Of a stretch of 64,000 nt of DNA, positions 34,811-44,454 are shown in pieces. This DNA comes from Candidatus Poribacteria bacterium. Its GTDB lineage: Bacteria; Poribacteria; WGA-4E; WGA-3G. The stretch spans positions 124,001 to 188,000 of the forward strand of contig JAJECN010000057.1 of NCBI GenBank assembly GCA_022821965.1. The letters are read 5' to 3'. Under the pieces are notes generated by a model, which ran no database searches, was not told the DNA's origin, and saw only the letters and a program-made list of their open reading frames with translations. The stretch's first letter is position 1. Each line of letters opens with the position of its first letter. A program made the position numbers and the translations under genes.

Positions 34811-34842
34811 AAATCCGCAGAAATACCCAAGCGAAAACACCT
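34811..34842. repeat. Mini-insert (GCAGAAAYACCC..GCRAAAAC type), copy 1
   Basis: AAATCCGCAGAAATACCCAA then GCGAAAACACC. Related copies at 44431-44453, 44645-44665, 50668-50692 and 59211-59248. Confidence 0.5.
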
Positions 34843-35166
34843 CTTTCCGTGAAGTGGTGTATGATCCCCTTTTATAATTAAGGATATGGGTTTGGGACGA
34901 AAAGGGTGCATAAAACGAAAAAATACTATAATAATCTGAAATGTGCAAAACCTGTTAGTAGCAACTTGGGGTATAATAAACCTGAAAATATATGAACACA
35001 CAAGATTTGGTGCTTCCGCAGTATAATTACACACTATTTCCTCAGAGAAGTTCCGAGCAGGAGGATACAGGCTCTTCATTAGGGTTATTTGCCTTTGGGA
35101 ATAATCTGTTGATGCCTATTAGCTGTTGATAAGACAAAGCAACTTCCACAAGGCAGATGTGGAGGT

Positions 35167-36726
35167 TCACACATCTGAACGGATGAAGACGAGGAAGGCA
35201 CCTGAAAGAAACACACCGAGCAATAAAACGAGGAGTAGCATATCCACTATTGCTGCATTGAAGGTATCACTAAAAGTGATCTTGTCCTCAAAGCGTGGAA
35301 GTGCCTGCGGTGAAATCGGCTTTTTAGACATTCCGTCAGGGACTCCGATGATATGGAGGCTTTCTGTATCGGCGCGATCGGTTTCAGTGATGAAGTTTCG
35401 GAACTGTCTGATATGAATATCCACACCGTCAAGGAATTGCAAATGCCGGTTCAACCCGGTGCCAGTCATTGATTCAAGGGCGTATTGGACAATCGCTGCC
35501 GGTGAGAATCGGGTCACCATCCTTGCACGCTGTACCTGCGCGAGTTGTGCGCTTAAATGCTCGCGGTTCAGCCGTTCTCGAACCTCAACATCTCTATTGA
35601 CGAGCTCAGCTCTAATGCGCAATTCCTCCGGACCTGCCTTTTGGGATGCCAATTGTGCCATCGCTAATCTGAGTTGTTCCTCGTTCTCTTTTGCCAATTT
35701 TTTTGCCTCTTCAGGTGCGGTTTTCCAAAGTTCTTCGATTTCATTGAGAAGATTGGCTGCTGGTGACCGCGTCTCCCGTTTGTTTCTCATTCGCTCGTCA
35801 AAATCTTCGTTAATCTGATCAAGCGCGCTCCTTTTTGCCATTTCTCGTTGATGAGCGGTCTGGACGGGTGACATCCATTTTGTGGCAAGCGTGCCGAGGG
35901 TAGAAGGCATAAAGACAACGAGTGCCACCCAGATAATCAATAGCGAAACGAGGCTGATTCGGCTATCGCGCGTGCTGGCGGAGACCATCAACCCTACTGC
36001 GATGAAGATACTGGCATAGCCTGAAGCAATCAGCATGATCATTCCCAAGCGTCCCCAGTCCGCCGCCTCAAGTTGTGTCCAACTATCTAAAGAAACCACT
36101 GATAGATTCAACAGTACCGCGAAATAGAACGGGATGAGAACGGTTATCAGGGTGCCTAAGAACTTTCCGACTAACAACGCGGGACGAGAGATTGGGTTCG
36201 CGAGACATAACCGAAGCGTTCCCTTTTCTCTTTCGCCAGAGAGGGCATCAAACGTAAACAAAAGTGGGATGAAAGAGAGCAGGTAGGTGATGATAAATAC
36301 CCAGTCTATCTTTGTTGCTTTCGGACGAAGGTCCCGCGCATTCAGGTTGGCGGTGGGATAGTCCAATGACCAGACGCTTTTTACCTGTCCGCTGTATCCC
36401 GCAGTTCTACTCCAAGATCCCCAACTTGTTGTTCCGCGATTTGGTAGAAAGGCATCTCCACCGTCTGCAATGAAAGTCAGGGCGGATGGCTGTTTGTAAA
36501 GTCTACCGGGTCCCTCTTTCAGCAGTTCATAGAGTTCTGTCGCTGACTGCAATTTGTTTTGGTCGGCGGTGATATTCTCAGAGTACCTTCGGACTTTGTC
36601 TGGGTGGCTCTGAAGATGCACCACGGCGTTCGTTACCATGAGTGCCACCAGAATAAGGGTGGTTAAGGCGAAGCGGAGACTGTTGAGATGGTCAAAGAAT
36701 TCTCTTTGAATGATGTGTCTGATCAT
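35167..36726 (-). CDS. ABC-2 type transporter permease, type B (copy 3)
   Basis: 519 residues. Starts MIRHIIQREFFDHLNSLRFA, has the type B block GPGRLYKQPSALTFIADGGD, coupling region GEREKGTLRLCLANPISR, and a large Glu/Arg-rich helical soluble part (~320-440). Last helices end FLSGAFLVFIRSDV. GGAGAAAA precedes the ATG. Close paralog: 47221. Pairs with type A at 36908 and lies upstream of the ATPase operon. Confidence 0.88.
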   Translation of the reverse strand: MIRHIIQREFFDHLNSLRFALTTLILVALMVTNAVVHLQSHPDKVRRYSENITADQNKLQSATELYELLKEGPGRLYKQPSALTFIADGGDAFLPNRGTTSWGSWSRTAGYSGQVKSVWSLDYPTANLNARDLRPKATKIDWVFIITYLLSFIPLLFTFDALSGEREKGTLRLCLANPISRPALLVGKFLGTLITVLIPFYFAVLLNLSVVSLDSWTQLEAADWGRLGMIMLIASGYASIFIAVGLMVSASTRDSRISLVSLLIIWVALVVFMPSTLGTLATKWMSPVQTAHQREMAKRSALDQINEDFDERMRNKRETRSPAANLLNEIEELWKTAPEEAKKLAKENEEQLRLAMAQLASQKAGPEELRIRAELVNRDVEVRERLNREHLSAQLAQVQRARMVTRFSPAAIVQYALESMTGTGLNRHLQFLDGVDIHIRQFRNFITETDRADTESLHIIGVPDGMSKKPISPQALPRFEDKITFSDTFNAAIVDMLLLVLLLGVFLSGAFLVFIRSDV

Positions 36727-36747
36727 CGTATTTTCTCCATTTTTTTT

Positions 36748-36905
36748 ATAGTTGTCGGTTTTCAGTTTTCAGTTAAGAGCCTGTTTGTAACAATCGTTCC
36801 TAACTTGTACCATTTCTGAAAATAAATATTTCATCGTCAATTTTTTGAAGAACTGAGTCCACGGTGGCATAGGAAACCAACAACTGACAACCTATAACTG
36901 CTAAC
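36748..36905. repeat. Heptamer arrays and a shared short segment between permeases
   Basis: TTGTCGGTTTTCAGTTTTCAG near 36752 and ACAACTGACAACCTATAACT near 36885 are heptamer-type arrays. Between them ACCATTTCTGAAAATAAATA (36819-36838) recurs nearly unchanged at 45753, upstream of the DUF4097 gene. Confidence 0.5.
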
Positions 36906-36907
36906 CA

Positions 36908-38383
36908 TTACACTTCAACTTTGATAAAAATCAGAAATGTCAGTATAAATAGGATCAGATTCATGAGGAAAAGGAGTGACACATCCGGTAGGGCGCGTTG
37001 TGCGTTTTCCCAGACATCTGCCCGCTCAAAGCGAAACTGGGGCAAATCCCACCAATCTACGGTGCCTTGGTCAGAAGCGAACCATTGCCGACTGGCAAAC
37101 GCGTCTTTATCGTGGAAATAGTCAATCAGCATCTGGCGGTATCCTTGGGTGGCACGACTAAAGTCTAACATGCCATCTAAATCGGTGCCTGCCCAGGCGG
37201 AGGTTGCAAAGGTATAGAGGCTCGCAGGACTGAATTTCATCAACCGTTTATCCCATGTTGCTTGCCGGATGTCTGTCCGCGCCAAGCGTTGTTCGCGTAT
37301 TAACGCAGCTTTTTCTGCCAGGCGGATGTGCGTCGCACCGATGAATGCCTGATAGTTTTGGAAATGTGGGACGGACGGCTCCGAATCCGCGTCCACTTTG
37401 GTCATATTAAACCCGTGCCTTCTGCCACTACGAGAGCTCGACCCTGAATATCCTATGTTAAACCTTGGAGGTTCCCCGTCAAGGGGGCTGTTTGCTAAAA
37501 ATCGCTGTTCTTCTCGGTCTGCTTCTTCCCAAATCTGTTCAATCTGTTGACTTGCGGACTGTCGTTCAGCACGCATATCGCTCACGGGGTTGATGGCGAA
37601 CCGACTCCAGTTCGGATAAACAAGTACCAAACCAACCCATAAGAACATACAGAGCATCAAGGAAGTAGCCGTGCGGCGGGTTGTTGTGGAGATTAATAAC
37701 CCGATGAGGTAGAAAACGGATAAGTAGACAATTGTCGTCCAGACTATCCCACCAATTCGGAGGAAATCCGACCCGTTGAGTTGAATCGAACTCGCGAGGG
37801 AGCACAAAATCAGCACCATCAGCAGGCTCATGAGTACAGGCAGCAGCAAGCATATCATGGCAGCGATGTATTTCGCGAACAGAATGGACCCGCGCCGCAC
37901 TGGGTGTGAGATAACCAGTCTCAAGGTACCGCTTTCCCAATCACCAGCAATCGCATCGTAAGCGAAGAGTAAAGCGAGTAGACTTAGGACAACTTGAAAG
38001 ATGGATACCAAATCAATCTGAGAAAAGAGATTTAGATATGGATTCCCCAAATTTCGCGCGGAGATACTTGAGATCATCGGCACGTCTCCGTGATAAATTT
38101 CGACGGTGGTTCCCAACCGCTTGTCCAACCCCGCACTAAAGAGACTTAGGGGGTTCGGAGGGCGTTCAACAAAGAGTTCCAACCTCGAATAGGTTTCCGC
38201 TTTTACTGCTTTCTCGCGATGAACTTTCTCTTGCTGGCTATAGTTCGCGACTCGGTTTTCGTGCTCATCAATCAGCACAACGGTATTGGCGACGACAAGC
38301 AGAAGCGTAATCACGACCGCGACGAAGAATCGCGCGCTCATCAGATGCGTCAGGAGTTCTTGGCGTATCAGTGTGCGTAACAT
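36908..38383 (-). CDS. ABC-2 type transporter permease, type A (copy 3)
   Basis: 491 residues. Helix 1 (ARFFVAVVITLLLVVANTVV), then RPPNPLSLFSAGLDKRLG as in other type A members, coupling region GDWESGTLRLVISHPVRRG, core helices, a soluble loop with an SGSSSRSGRRHG stretch, and a C-terminal helix. GAGGTT precedes the ATG. Close paralog: 49041. It starts 39 bases after the selenoprotein stop, so it could be in the same transcript as the selenoproteins. Confidence 0.88.
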   Translation of the reverse strand: MLRTLIRQELLTHLMSARFFVAVVITLLLVVANTVVLIDEHENRVANYSQQEKVHREKAVKAETYSRLELFVERPPNPLSLFSAGLDKRLGTTVEIYHGDVPMISSISARNLGNPYLNLFSQIDLVSIFQVVLSLLALLFAYDAIAGDWESGTLRLVISHPVRRGSILFAKYIAAMICLLLPVLMSLLMVLILCSLASSIQLNGSDFLRIGGIVWTTIVYLSVFYLIGLLISTTTRRTATSLMLCMFLWVGLVLVYPNWSRFAINPVSDMRAERQSASQQIEQIWEEADREEQRFLANSPLDGEPPRFNIGYSGSSSRSGRRHGFNMTKVDADSEPSVPHFQNYQAFIGATHIRLAEKAALIREQRLARTDIRQATWDKRLMKFSPASLYTFATSAWAGTDLDGMLDFSRATQGYRQMLIDYFHDKDAFASRQWFASDQGTVDWWDLPQFRFERADVWENAQRALPDVSLLFLMNLILFILTFLIFIKVEV

Positions 38384-38422
38384 GTTTTAACCTCAATTTA
38401 TAGTGGATCTTAGAATTGCGGA

Positions 38423-40096
38423 TTACCGAATGGAGATTCGTGCGCGAAAAGCATTGATACTTCCTGTCTCATCAACCCAACCACCGGTAGCTCTCAATTG
38501 AAAAACCTGTCCCTTTTCAAACCGATATGTGATTGTTCCTGTTTCGCCGGGTTGAATCCCCCACGCATGTGCAAGCGCGTCTTTGGATGTTCCTTCTGTA
38601 GAGGGTTCACTATTATCATCGAAAAGATCAAACGAACCTATTGGAGCCGTCCTGCCGATTTGAATATCAATGGTTAACACGCCACCGTTTTCAAACGCGG
38701 TCGCATCAATTTTTACAACAGTGTAATCTTGAGAGCCTGTTTCAGGTATCCGAAAAGTGTCTAATACCTCTATTGAAGGCTGCACAGGGTCAAGCACAAC
38801 GTTCAGACTGCTTGATAGAGCGACAGGGTCTTTCTCACCTAATCCGGGACGTTTTCCTTCTAATGATTCTACAAGGAACAACTGATAGTGTGCTGCCCTC
38901 GTGTGCCACTCGTACCGGGAGAGTTCATTGACGGGTTGCCTTCCCATAAGTTCAAGATCGGGCGAGATAATCAAACAATCTACAGGTGAGTGCCTCTTCC
39001 ACGCCCGAACGATTGTTTGGGTCAAAGGACGCATTTCGTCAATACCTTTTGCATCGCGCAAACGTTTCATATCGGTATTGAGCACCCATGTGTTGACAAA
39101 ATTTTCATTCAAGAATTTGATGTTCCCATCGTCAGAGAGAGCAACTGCCCTCAAATTTTTGCCGCTCCCTCAGCATGCTTCGTCATCAAGCGGACCATTT
39201 GTTGAAACAACATGAATCGGTTTCTGTTGTGTCTGTGCCATTTCCAATGCTTCGTTTACCGATACCCAATTGATTTGTTGTGATTTATAGAAACGCAGCG
39301 TCAGGACACGTTTGGTTTCTGCTAAGGTTATTGCTTCAGAAAACTTGGTGTCTTGAATTATATTTTCCGTACCCGTATGGAGTTCGATTTGTGGACAAAA
39401 GCCGATATCCGCACCAAAGGAGGGACCGGCACCATGATAGCGGTTGACATCAAAATTGATTGTGCCTTTGGGAACGTACATCTGGAAGAAGGCAACTTTC
39501 CTTTCTGTCCGGTTGATAACAAGATTCCCAGTAAATTGTGAGGGGGTGAACCAGCCGTTCTCTAACTTAAACTCGGCATGAATGCGGAATACGATGTCCG
39601 CAAATTCAGCATTGTAAGCACGCAGGCACGCCCACATTCCGCGCGAATCTCCCGAATTAAGGTGCATATCCAGATTGGGATTCGGATGAAGTTGTCTCAA
39701 CAGTGCCAGTAACCCATCTTGTCCGATCTGCCAGACTTCGCCGACAGAAACGCTGTTTCCTTTTTTTGTAGGATTTTCGTCGGGAAATCTCTTCAATTCC
39801 TGCAGAGACGGTTTTTCTCTTCCTTTCTGCAGGCGTGCTTCAGTCGGGAGAAACGCCTGAAACACCGAGGTAGGATGATGCTTTTCAGGTTCGGCGACTC
39901 GTAGATTCGCCAGTGCATCCCACGTCAGATGAAAGTTGTCTTGGGTGTACTCGATTGGAGCAATGAAACCCTTAATCAACACTTTGGCGTTGTTGTCAAG
40001 CGTGAGTGCAATTCTGTTGGGAGTAGGTGCCTCATCCGCGAATCCGTATTGCAAAGACAGGAGGAACATCAGACAGCCAATACCTAATACTTTCAT
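38423..40096 (-). CDS. Selenoprotein N-like protein (Sec309), with C-terminal accessory domain (copy 2)
   Basis: Reads through one in-frame TGA (39170-39172) as selenocysteine: 557 residues from ATG 40096 (GAGGG upstream), signal peptide first. Around the TGA the sequence is PLDDEAC-U-GSGKNLRAVAL, then FLNENFVNTW, matching the SCUG redox site and following ISTW region of vertebrate selenoprotein N. Upstream FRIHAEFKLE, FTPSQFTG and PQIEL also fit that family. A hairpin follows the TGA. Residues ~450-557 are an extra beta-domain (DYTVVKIDATAF...INAFRARISIR) shared with 40145 and 41906. Likely a thioredoxin-fold oxidoreductase outside the cytoplasm. The EF-hand of the animal protein is not seen. 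Confidence 0.85.
39137..39172 (-). promoter_or_regulatory. Bacterial SECIS-like hairpin after UGA (copy 2)
   Basis: After the UGA (39172-39170) come 17 bases, then stem GAGGGC (39152-39147), loop AGUU, stem GCUCUC (39142-39137); one G-U pair. The other copy has GAGGAC-AGGU-GUCCUC at the same distance: stem position 5 changes G-C to A-U on both sides, and position 4 changes G-U to G-C. Loop position ~24 bases after UGA suits SelB binding. Confidence 0.75.
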
Positions 40097-40144
40097 GTTG
40101 AAACCCTCGGACAAAATTGAGAAGAGAGTGTATCTGTTGGCGGG

Positions 40145-41467
40145 TTATCGAATGGAAATTCGTGCGTGAAAAGCATTGATGCTCCCTTTCTCACTGAACC
40201 AATCGCCAGTAGCACCCAATTGAAAGACTTGTCCTTGATCGAATCGATAGGTGATTATCCCTGTTCCACCGGGCGGAATTCCCCATTCATGCGCGATTCT
40301 CTTGTTGGGTACGCCTTCTGTCGGCAGCTCGCTGGTCCCATTGAACAGATCGAATGAACCCGCTGCTTTGCCGCTACCGACTCGGAGGTCAATGGTTAAC
40401 ATGCCTCCATCTTCAAACGCGGTCGCATCAATTTTTACAACGGTATAATCCTGATGTCCTCTCTCTGGTGTTCGGAAAAAGTCTAATATTTCTGTTTGAA
40501 TCCGTTGGACTTCTTCTATTTCTGCTTTTGTCTCTTGCGTTTGCGCACCTATTATTCGGAGGTTGTCTACTTGTGGATTGGATCTACTATTTTTACCCGA
40601 CATGTCCATTTTACCCAGTTGTGTCCTCGCAGCAGGTTTCGCCTTGATGATGGGTTTCGCTGTTGCCTCCACAATGTCAACCTTTATAGCAGATACTGCT
40701 TCCAGACTATAGGGTTGCTGGAAACGGGATAGATATTTATTGCTTATTCCGAGAGTGAGTGTCGCCAAAATAGCGACTGACGCGGCTATCGCCCATGGCA
40801 CTATGGGTTTGCCATTTGTAGGAGGAACAGGTTTGATGCGGTTAGCTTCTCGTATAATGTTCTCAGTTAAATTGCTGGGCAATTGTACACTACTGAGCAC
40901 TTCACTCACCAAAAGTTCTTCGCCACGTGCCTTTAAACGCTTTCGCGCACGGCTAAGCCGACTCTTAATTGTGTTCGCCGATACCCCCAAAAATTTGCTA
41001 ATATCCTTCACTTTCATTTCGCCAAGATAGTGAAGCGTCACCACCGTACGTTCGCTCTCGGGCAGTCTTTCCAGAAGTCTTTTGACGATTTTATGCCGTT
41101 GTTCCGTCGTTTCCAGGTCAAATTGTTCCGATACATGATGTGTATAAGAGGCTTCTTCTATTTCTTCGACAGGTGTGTCCTCGAGTGATTGCACCATGTA
41201 TTTGTTCCTTTGAATCCAGTTAATGCAAAGTCGATCTACGATAACATAAAGCCATCCAGCAAACTGATTGGGATTTTTTAGTGTTGAGAGGCTTCTATAT
41301 ACTCGGAGGAAAGCATCTTGTGTAATTTCTTCGGCAAGATGAAAGTCCCCAAGTTTGCGCCACGCGAGCGCGTGAACGCTCTTCTGATGTTTTCGGACTA
41401 ATGCGCTGAATGCCTCTTCGTCCCCTGATAAAATTTTATGAATCAGTTGAACATCGTTTTCTTCCAT
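40145..41467 (-). CDS. Membrane-anchored ECF sigma factor with selenoprotein accessory domain
   Basis: 440 residues (AAGGAAG before ATG 41467). Residues 1-185 are an ECF sigma (HLAEEITQDAFLRVYRSL; ANTIKSRLSRARKRLK) of the same subfamily as the 7185 sigma part. One membrane helix at ~222-242 (VPWAIAASVAILATLTLGIS), then a linker, then ~328-440 a domain homologous to the C-termini of both selenoproteins (DYTVVKIDATAFEDGG ... GSINAFHARISIR). The domain is thus outside the cytoplasm. Encoded between the two selenoprotein genes. Inferred: the outer domain senses the same ligand or partner as the selenoproteins and controls release or activity of the sigma part. Confidence 0.85.
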   Translation of the reverse strand: MEENDVQLIHKILSGDEEAFSALVRKHQKSVHALAWRKLGDFHLAEEITQDAFLRVYRSLSTLKNPNQFAGWLYVIVDRLCINWIQRNKYMVQSLEDTPVEEIEEASYTHHVSEQFDLETTEQRHKIVKRLLERLPESERTVVTLHYLGEMKVKDISKFLGVSANTIKSRLSRARKRLKARGEELLVSEVLSSVQLPSNLTENIIREANRIKPVPPTNGKPIVPWAIAASVAILATLTLGISNKYLSRFQQPYSLEAVSAIKVDIVEATAKPIIKAKPAARTQLGKMDMSGKNSRSNPQVDNLRIIGAQTQETKAEIEEVQRIQTEILDFFRTPERGHQDYTVVKIDATAFEDGGMLTIDLRVGSGKAAGSFDLFNGTSELPTEGVPNKRIAHEWGIPPGGTGIITYRFDQGQVFQLGATGDWFSEKGSINAFHARISIR

Positions 41468-41480
41468 TGGAATGCTTCCT

Positions 41481-41909
41481 TTATGTTTTCCGTTTTTCTA
41501 CTTGTTCAAGTTGAGGGTTGTGAAATTTTCCCAGTCGCCACTCTCTATAAACGAGGAAACCACCAAGCAAACATAAGCAGCTGTATAGCAAGGATTTTAC
41601 CATGGCAACCCTTGTTAGGAAATCTCCGATATTCATATTCTGTACTCTCTCGCCTGCTATTTCACTCGTTAGCCATTGATCCATATATAAACCAAGAACT
41701 TGTTCAAAAATCGAATTAAAGATTCCACTGGTAAGGAGGATCGCGCTAATGAGTATCAACCCCTTTGACCTCGTCCGAAAACATAAAACCACCAGCAGCA
41801 CTGCAAGTGCCAACCATACAATGAGCGTCAGACCGTAAAGAACACTATTAAACATCGTCAGAGCCTCCCAAATGGCGAGTTTAGTTGTCATCCTATCTTC
41901 GTTAATCAC
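41481..41909 (-). CDS. Small integral membrane protein
   Basis: 142 residues (GTG 41909, overlapping the selenoprotein stop as GTGA; ATG 41891 is an alternative). About three membrane helices: VLYGLTLIVWLALAVLLVVL, LILISAILLTSGIFNSIF and LLYSCLCLLGGFLV. No family recognised. Position between selenoprotein 1 and the sigma factor, with translational overlap, suggests it works with them, perhaps as a membrane partner. Confidence 0.75.
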   Translation of the reverse strand: MINEDRMTTKLAIWEALTMFNSVLYGLTLIVWLALAVLLVVLCFRTRSKGLILISAILLTSGIFNSIFEQVLGLYMDQWLTSEIAGERVQNMNIGDFLTRVAMVKSLLYSCLCLLGGFLVYREWRLGKFHNPQLEQVEKRKT

Positions 41910-43900
41910 TTGGCATCATAAATGAGCCAGATACCTTCGACTTTTCGCATCTTAACTAATACCTCCAGGGGATGTGATCCAGGTACTTTCAATCGGAAGT
42001 GGAATTCATCACCTACATATTCGCTGGTCACAACCTCCATCTGACTCAACATTTGACGTATCTGAGGACGTATATCTTCTGGCATCTCCTCAAAATCACT
42101 TTCAAATTTTTCTCTGGCATCTCCTGTCAGCATTGAGCGTAGTGTCTCTGTGTCAAGATCTTTAAATGCTTTCACGTAAGTATTCATTGCATCTTCCGCG
42201 GATTGCCCCGGGCGCGCTGCTGACACTTTTCTCGGCTCCGGTTCCTGATTCGGTTCGACAGAGATTTTTGCCCAAAAAGCGTTGACCTGCCCTTTCTCAC
42301 TCGCCCAATTGCCGGTTGCCCCCAACTTAAAGAGCTGCCCTCGGTCAAAAAGGTGAACGATTTGTCCGCTCATGCCCGGCTCAATTTCCCGCGCGGAAGC
42401 CATCGCATTATCAGGCATACCTGTTGTGGGAAGTTCCGTGTCCGCGGCGAACAGGTCAAACGACCCCGGCACTTCGCCATTGCCCACCCAGATATCAATG
42501 GTGAGTTTACCACCGTTTTCAAACGGTGTGGTGTCAATCTCAACGGTTGTGTAATCCTGATTGCCATTGCCGGGCGCGCGAAAAATGTTCAGGATCTCCA
42601 TTGAGGTTCGGTGAGCATTGAGTGCGACGTGTCGAGTACTACCCTGTCCGGGGTTTTTCCCCTTCTTAAGTGCCGCCAAAGCATCCTTTAGAAATGTCTC
42701 GTACTTTTTCTCGTCAATACGGGAATCGCCCGGTTTTCGATAGGGTAAGTGACTTATCAACTCTAACTCGGGTGAGAGTATAAAAGTGTTTACCGAGCGA
42801 CCTATCTTGTGTTGTGCCACAGCCTCTTCAAGTGTTGTAGAGATCGTGGTTGCCAATCTACTTACTGGTTCACCCTTCTTCCCGCTCTGAAATTCAGGAA
42901 GATCCCCTAAAAGAACGAATACATTGACAAATTGTTCGTTGAGAAGTCCTATAATTTTTGAATTGGAGAGGACACCTGTCCTCAAATTTTTGCCGCTCGC
43001 TCAGCACGATTCATCGTCAAATACACCCCATGTCAGAAGCAGATGAATTGGGCGATCCTTCGCTTGTGCTTGTGCCACAGCCTCTTCAATCGGGAACCTC
43101 TCAATCTCGGCAGACTTGTAGAAGGCAGCTGCGAACATCGCTTTCGTCTCTTCTTTTGTAATGGTCGTCTCCCAGATAATATCACTCTGGTCATCTGCGT
43201 TCTGCCCGATCAGTTCCATGCGTGGGACGAAAACCATATCTGCTCCGTTAAAGGCGTTGATGTCAACATTGGTATTGCGAGGGGGGAGATAGAGCCAAAA
43301 CTCTCGAATTGTCCCACTGTTCCGATTCAGTACCAATCGTCCGGTAAATTGCGCTGGCGTAAAATAAGCAGGTGCATCCTTATCCAACAGGAATTCCGCA
43401 TGAACTCTGAAGACAATTTCTGCATAACCGGACGACAGTGCCCGTAGACACGCAAATCCACCGTCCGACTCCATACCACTTACGGCAATACGACGATTAT
43501 TTGCGTCAGTATACCAGGCACCCGGATTTATATGCATTTCAGCGGTTGCCCCGAGGTGAAACTGCTGAAGAAAGGGGACAACCTTGTTAACGTCAAGTTC
43601 CCATAGGTCTCCCACGGTAACATCTCCGTTGGGGAAAAAGGCTGTGAAAGCGTCTGCCTCATATTCCTGACTCGGATGCGCCGGTGAAAGGTTGTTGAAG
43701 ATGGCTGCATTTTCCGGTGAATAATTGGGCAGATCCAGTGCTGAATCTGCAATAGGTTCCCAATAGGCACTCACTTGTAATGTTGCTTTCTCATCTAATG
43801 TATTCTCGATGTTTATCTTATCAGCGGCACTTTGAAGGCTTAAGTTCAACCCCAAAACCGATATTGCTAACACTGAGACAATCAACCAATTCCTTTTCAT
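41906..43900 (-). CDS. Selenoprotein N-like protein (Sec300), with accessory and NTF2-like domains (copy 1)
   Basis: Reads through TGA at 43001-43003 as selenocysteine: 664 residues from ATG 43900 (AAGGAG upstream), signal peptide ending LQSAA. Site: VFDDESC-U-ASGKNLRTGVL then LLNEQFVNVF. Upstream FRVHAEFLLD and YFTPAQFTGRLVLNR fit selenoprotein N. After the thioredoxin-like part come the accessory beta-domain (DYTTVEIDTTPFENGG ... VNAFWAKISV) and a last ~100-residue domain (SAEDAMNTYVKAFKDLD) resembling DUF4878/NTF2-like folds. First gene of the operon; paralog of 38423. GTGA overlap with the next gene. Confidence 0.85.
42968..43003 (-). promoter_or_regulatory. Bacterial SECIS-like hairpin after UGA (copy 1)
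   Basis: UGA (43003-43001), 17 bases (one mismatch to copy 2), perfect stem GAGGAC (42983-42978), loop AGGU, GUCCUC (42973-42968). A compact stem with a G-containing loop at this distance is the form known for bacterial selenocysteine insertion elements. Confidence 0.8.
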
Positions 43901-44430
43901 TGTTAACTCCTTAGTTTGATTTATCGTGAATTATGAATATAAATGGAGATTTCAAGGTAAATAGACATAGCACTCCGCTGGAGTGTGGTCGCGCGGAGAC
44001 CATGAATGCTATAGACATGTTGCTCCGCTGGAGCAAAGAGACCGATTTTTTCATCCTCCCATTTTCGATGCCTTGAGTGTGTTTATATGTCCATTTAGGT
44101 TAGGGGGTTTCCTCACGCCAGAGGCTTAATATGTCTATAGAGGTTTGGAATAATAAACCGTCTTCGGTTAATTTAACCTTTATCTCACCCCTTTATAATT
44201 AAAGACCCAGCTTTGGGTAAAAAGGTTGCATAATGTCAAAAAATGGGAAAAATTTAATTTTATAGTGAATCCCTAATTACCTATATCCCTGTACAATGGC
44301 GAGGTTTCATGAGGCTTAAAAAATTAATTCGGTATTTATCGGCGAAGTCCGGTGCGGTTGGGAAACCGGACCATAGGTGTCAATTTAGGGAGTTTTCGCG
44401 GTATTTCGTCGCAGCTCTTCTACAGATGCT

Positions 44431-44453
44431 GCAGAAACACCCAAGCAAAAACC
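44431..44453. repeat. Mini-insert, copy 2
   Basis: GCAGAAACACCCAAGCAAAA placed between TCTACAGATGCT and CCCCTACGGGGC. The uninterrupted version of this repeat at 30948-30976 reads TTCTACAAATGCCGCCCCTA, i.e. an empty site. Confidence 0.5.
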
Positions 44454-44454
44454 C

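Larger units (their letters stand above)
34281..35166. other. Long (886 bp) region upstream of the ATPase operon
   Basis: Contains a CCCCCTTATCAGGGG hairpin repeat (~34412), an ECF-type promoter motif (34547-34576), the 100-bp leader repeat (34615-34714), a mini-insert (34811-34842) and a block CCCCTTTTATAATTAAGG...AAAAGGGTGCATAA (34865-34913) that resembles 44189-44232 upstream of the first selenoprotein gene. Small open frames here look non-coding. Confidence 0.55.

Noticed and set aside
34736-35079. Small minus-strand open frames upstream of the ATPase operon
   Set aside because: They run through repeats and leader motifs, lack ribosome sites and show no protein-like composition.
38423-39154. 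A separate gene starting at TTG 39154 (and likewise at TTG 42985)
   Set aside because: No ribosome site precedes these TTGs, both are in frame with the upstream gene across a single TGA, and homology to selenoprotein N spans the junction in both copies.
39137-39172. Alternative longer stem GAGGGAGC/GCUCUCUC starting in the UGA itself
   Set aside because: It exists only in one copy; the shorter hairpin is present and covarying in both.
40145-41467. Anti-sigma factor at the C-terminus of the 40145 sigma factor
   Set aside because: The extension has a membrane helix but its outer domain matches the selenoproteins, and no zinc-finger anti-sigma motif is visible.
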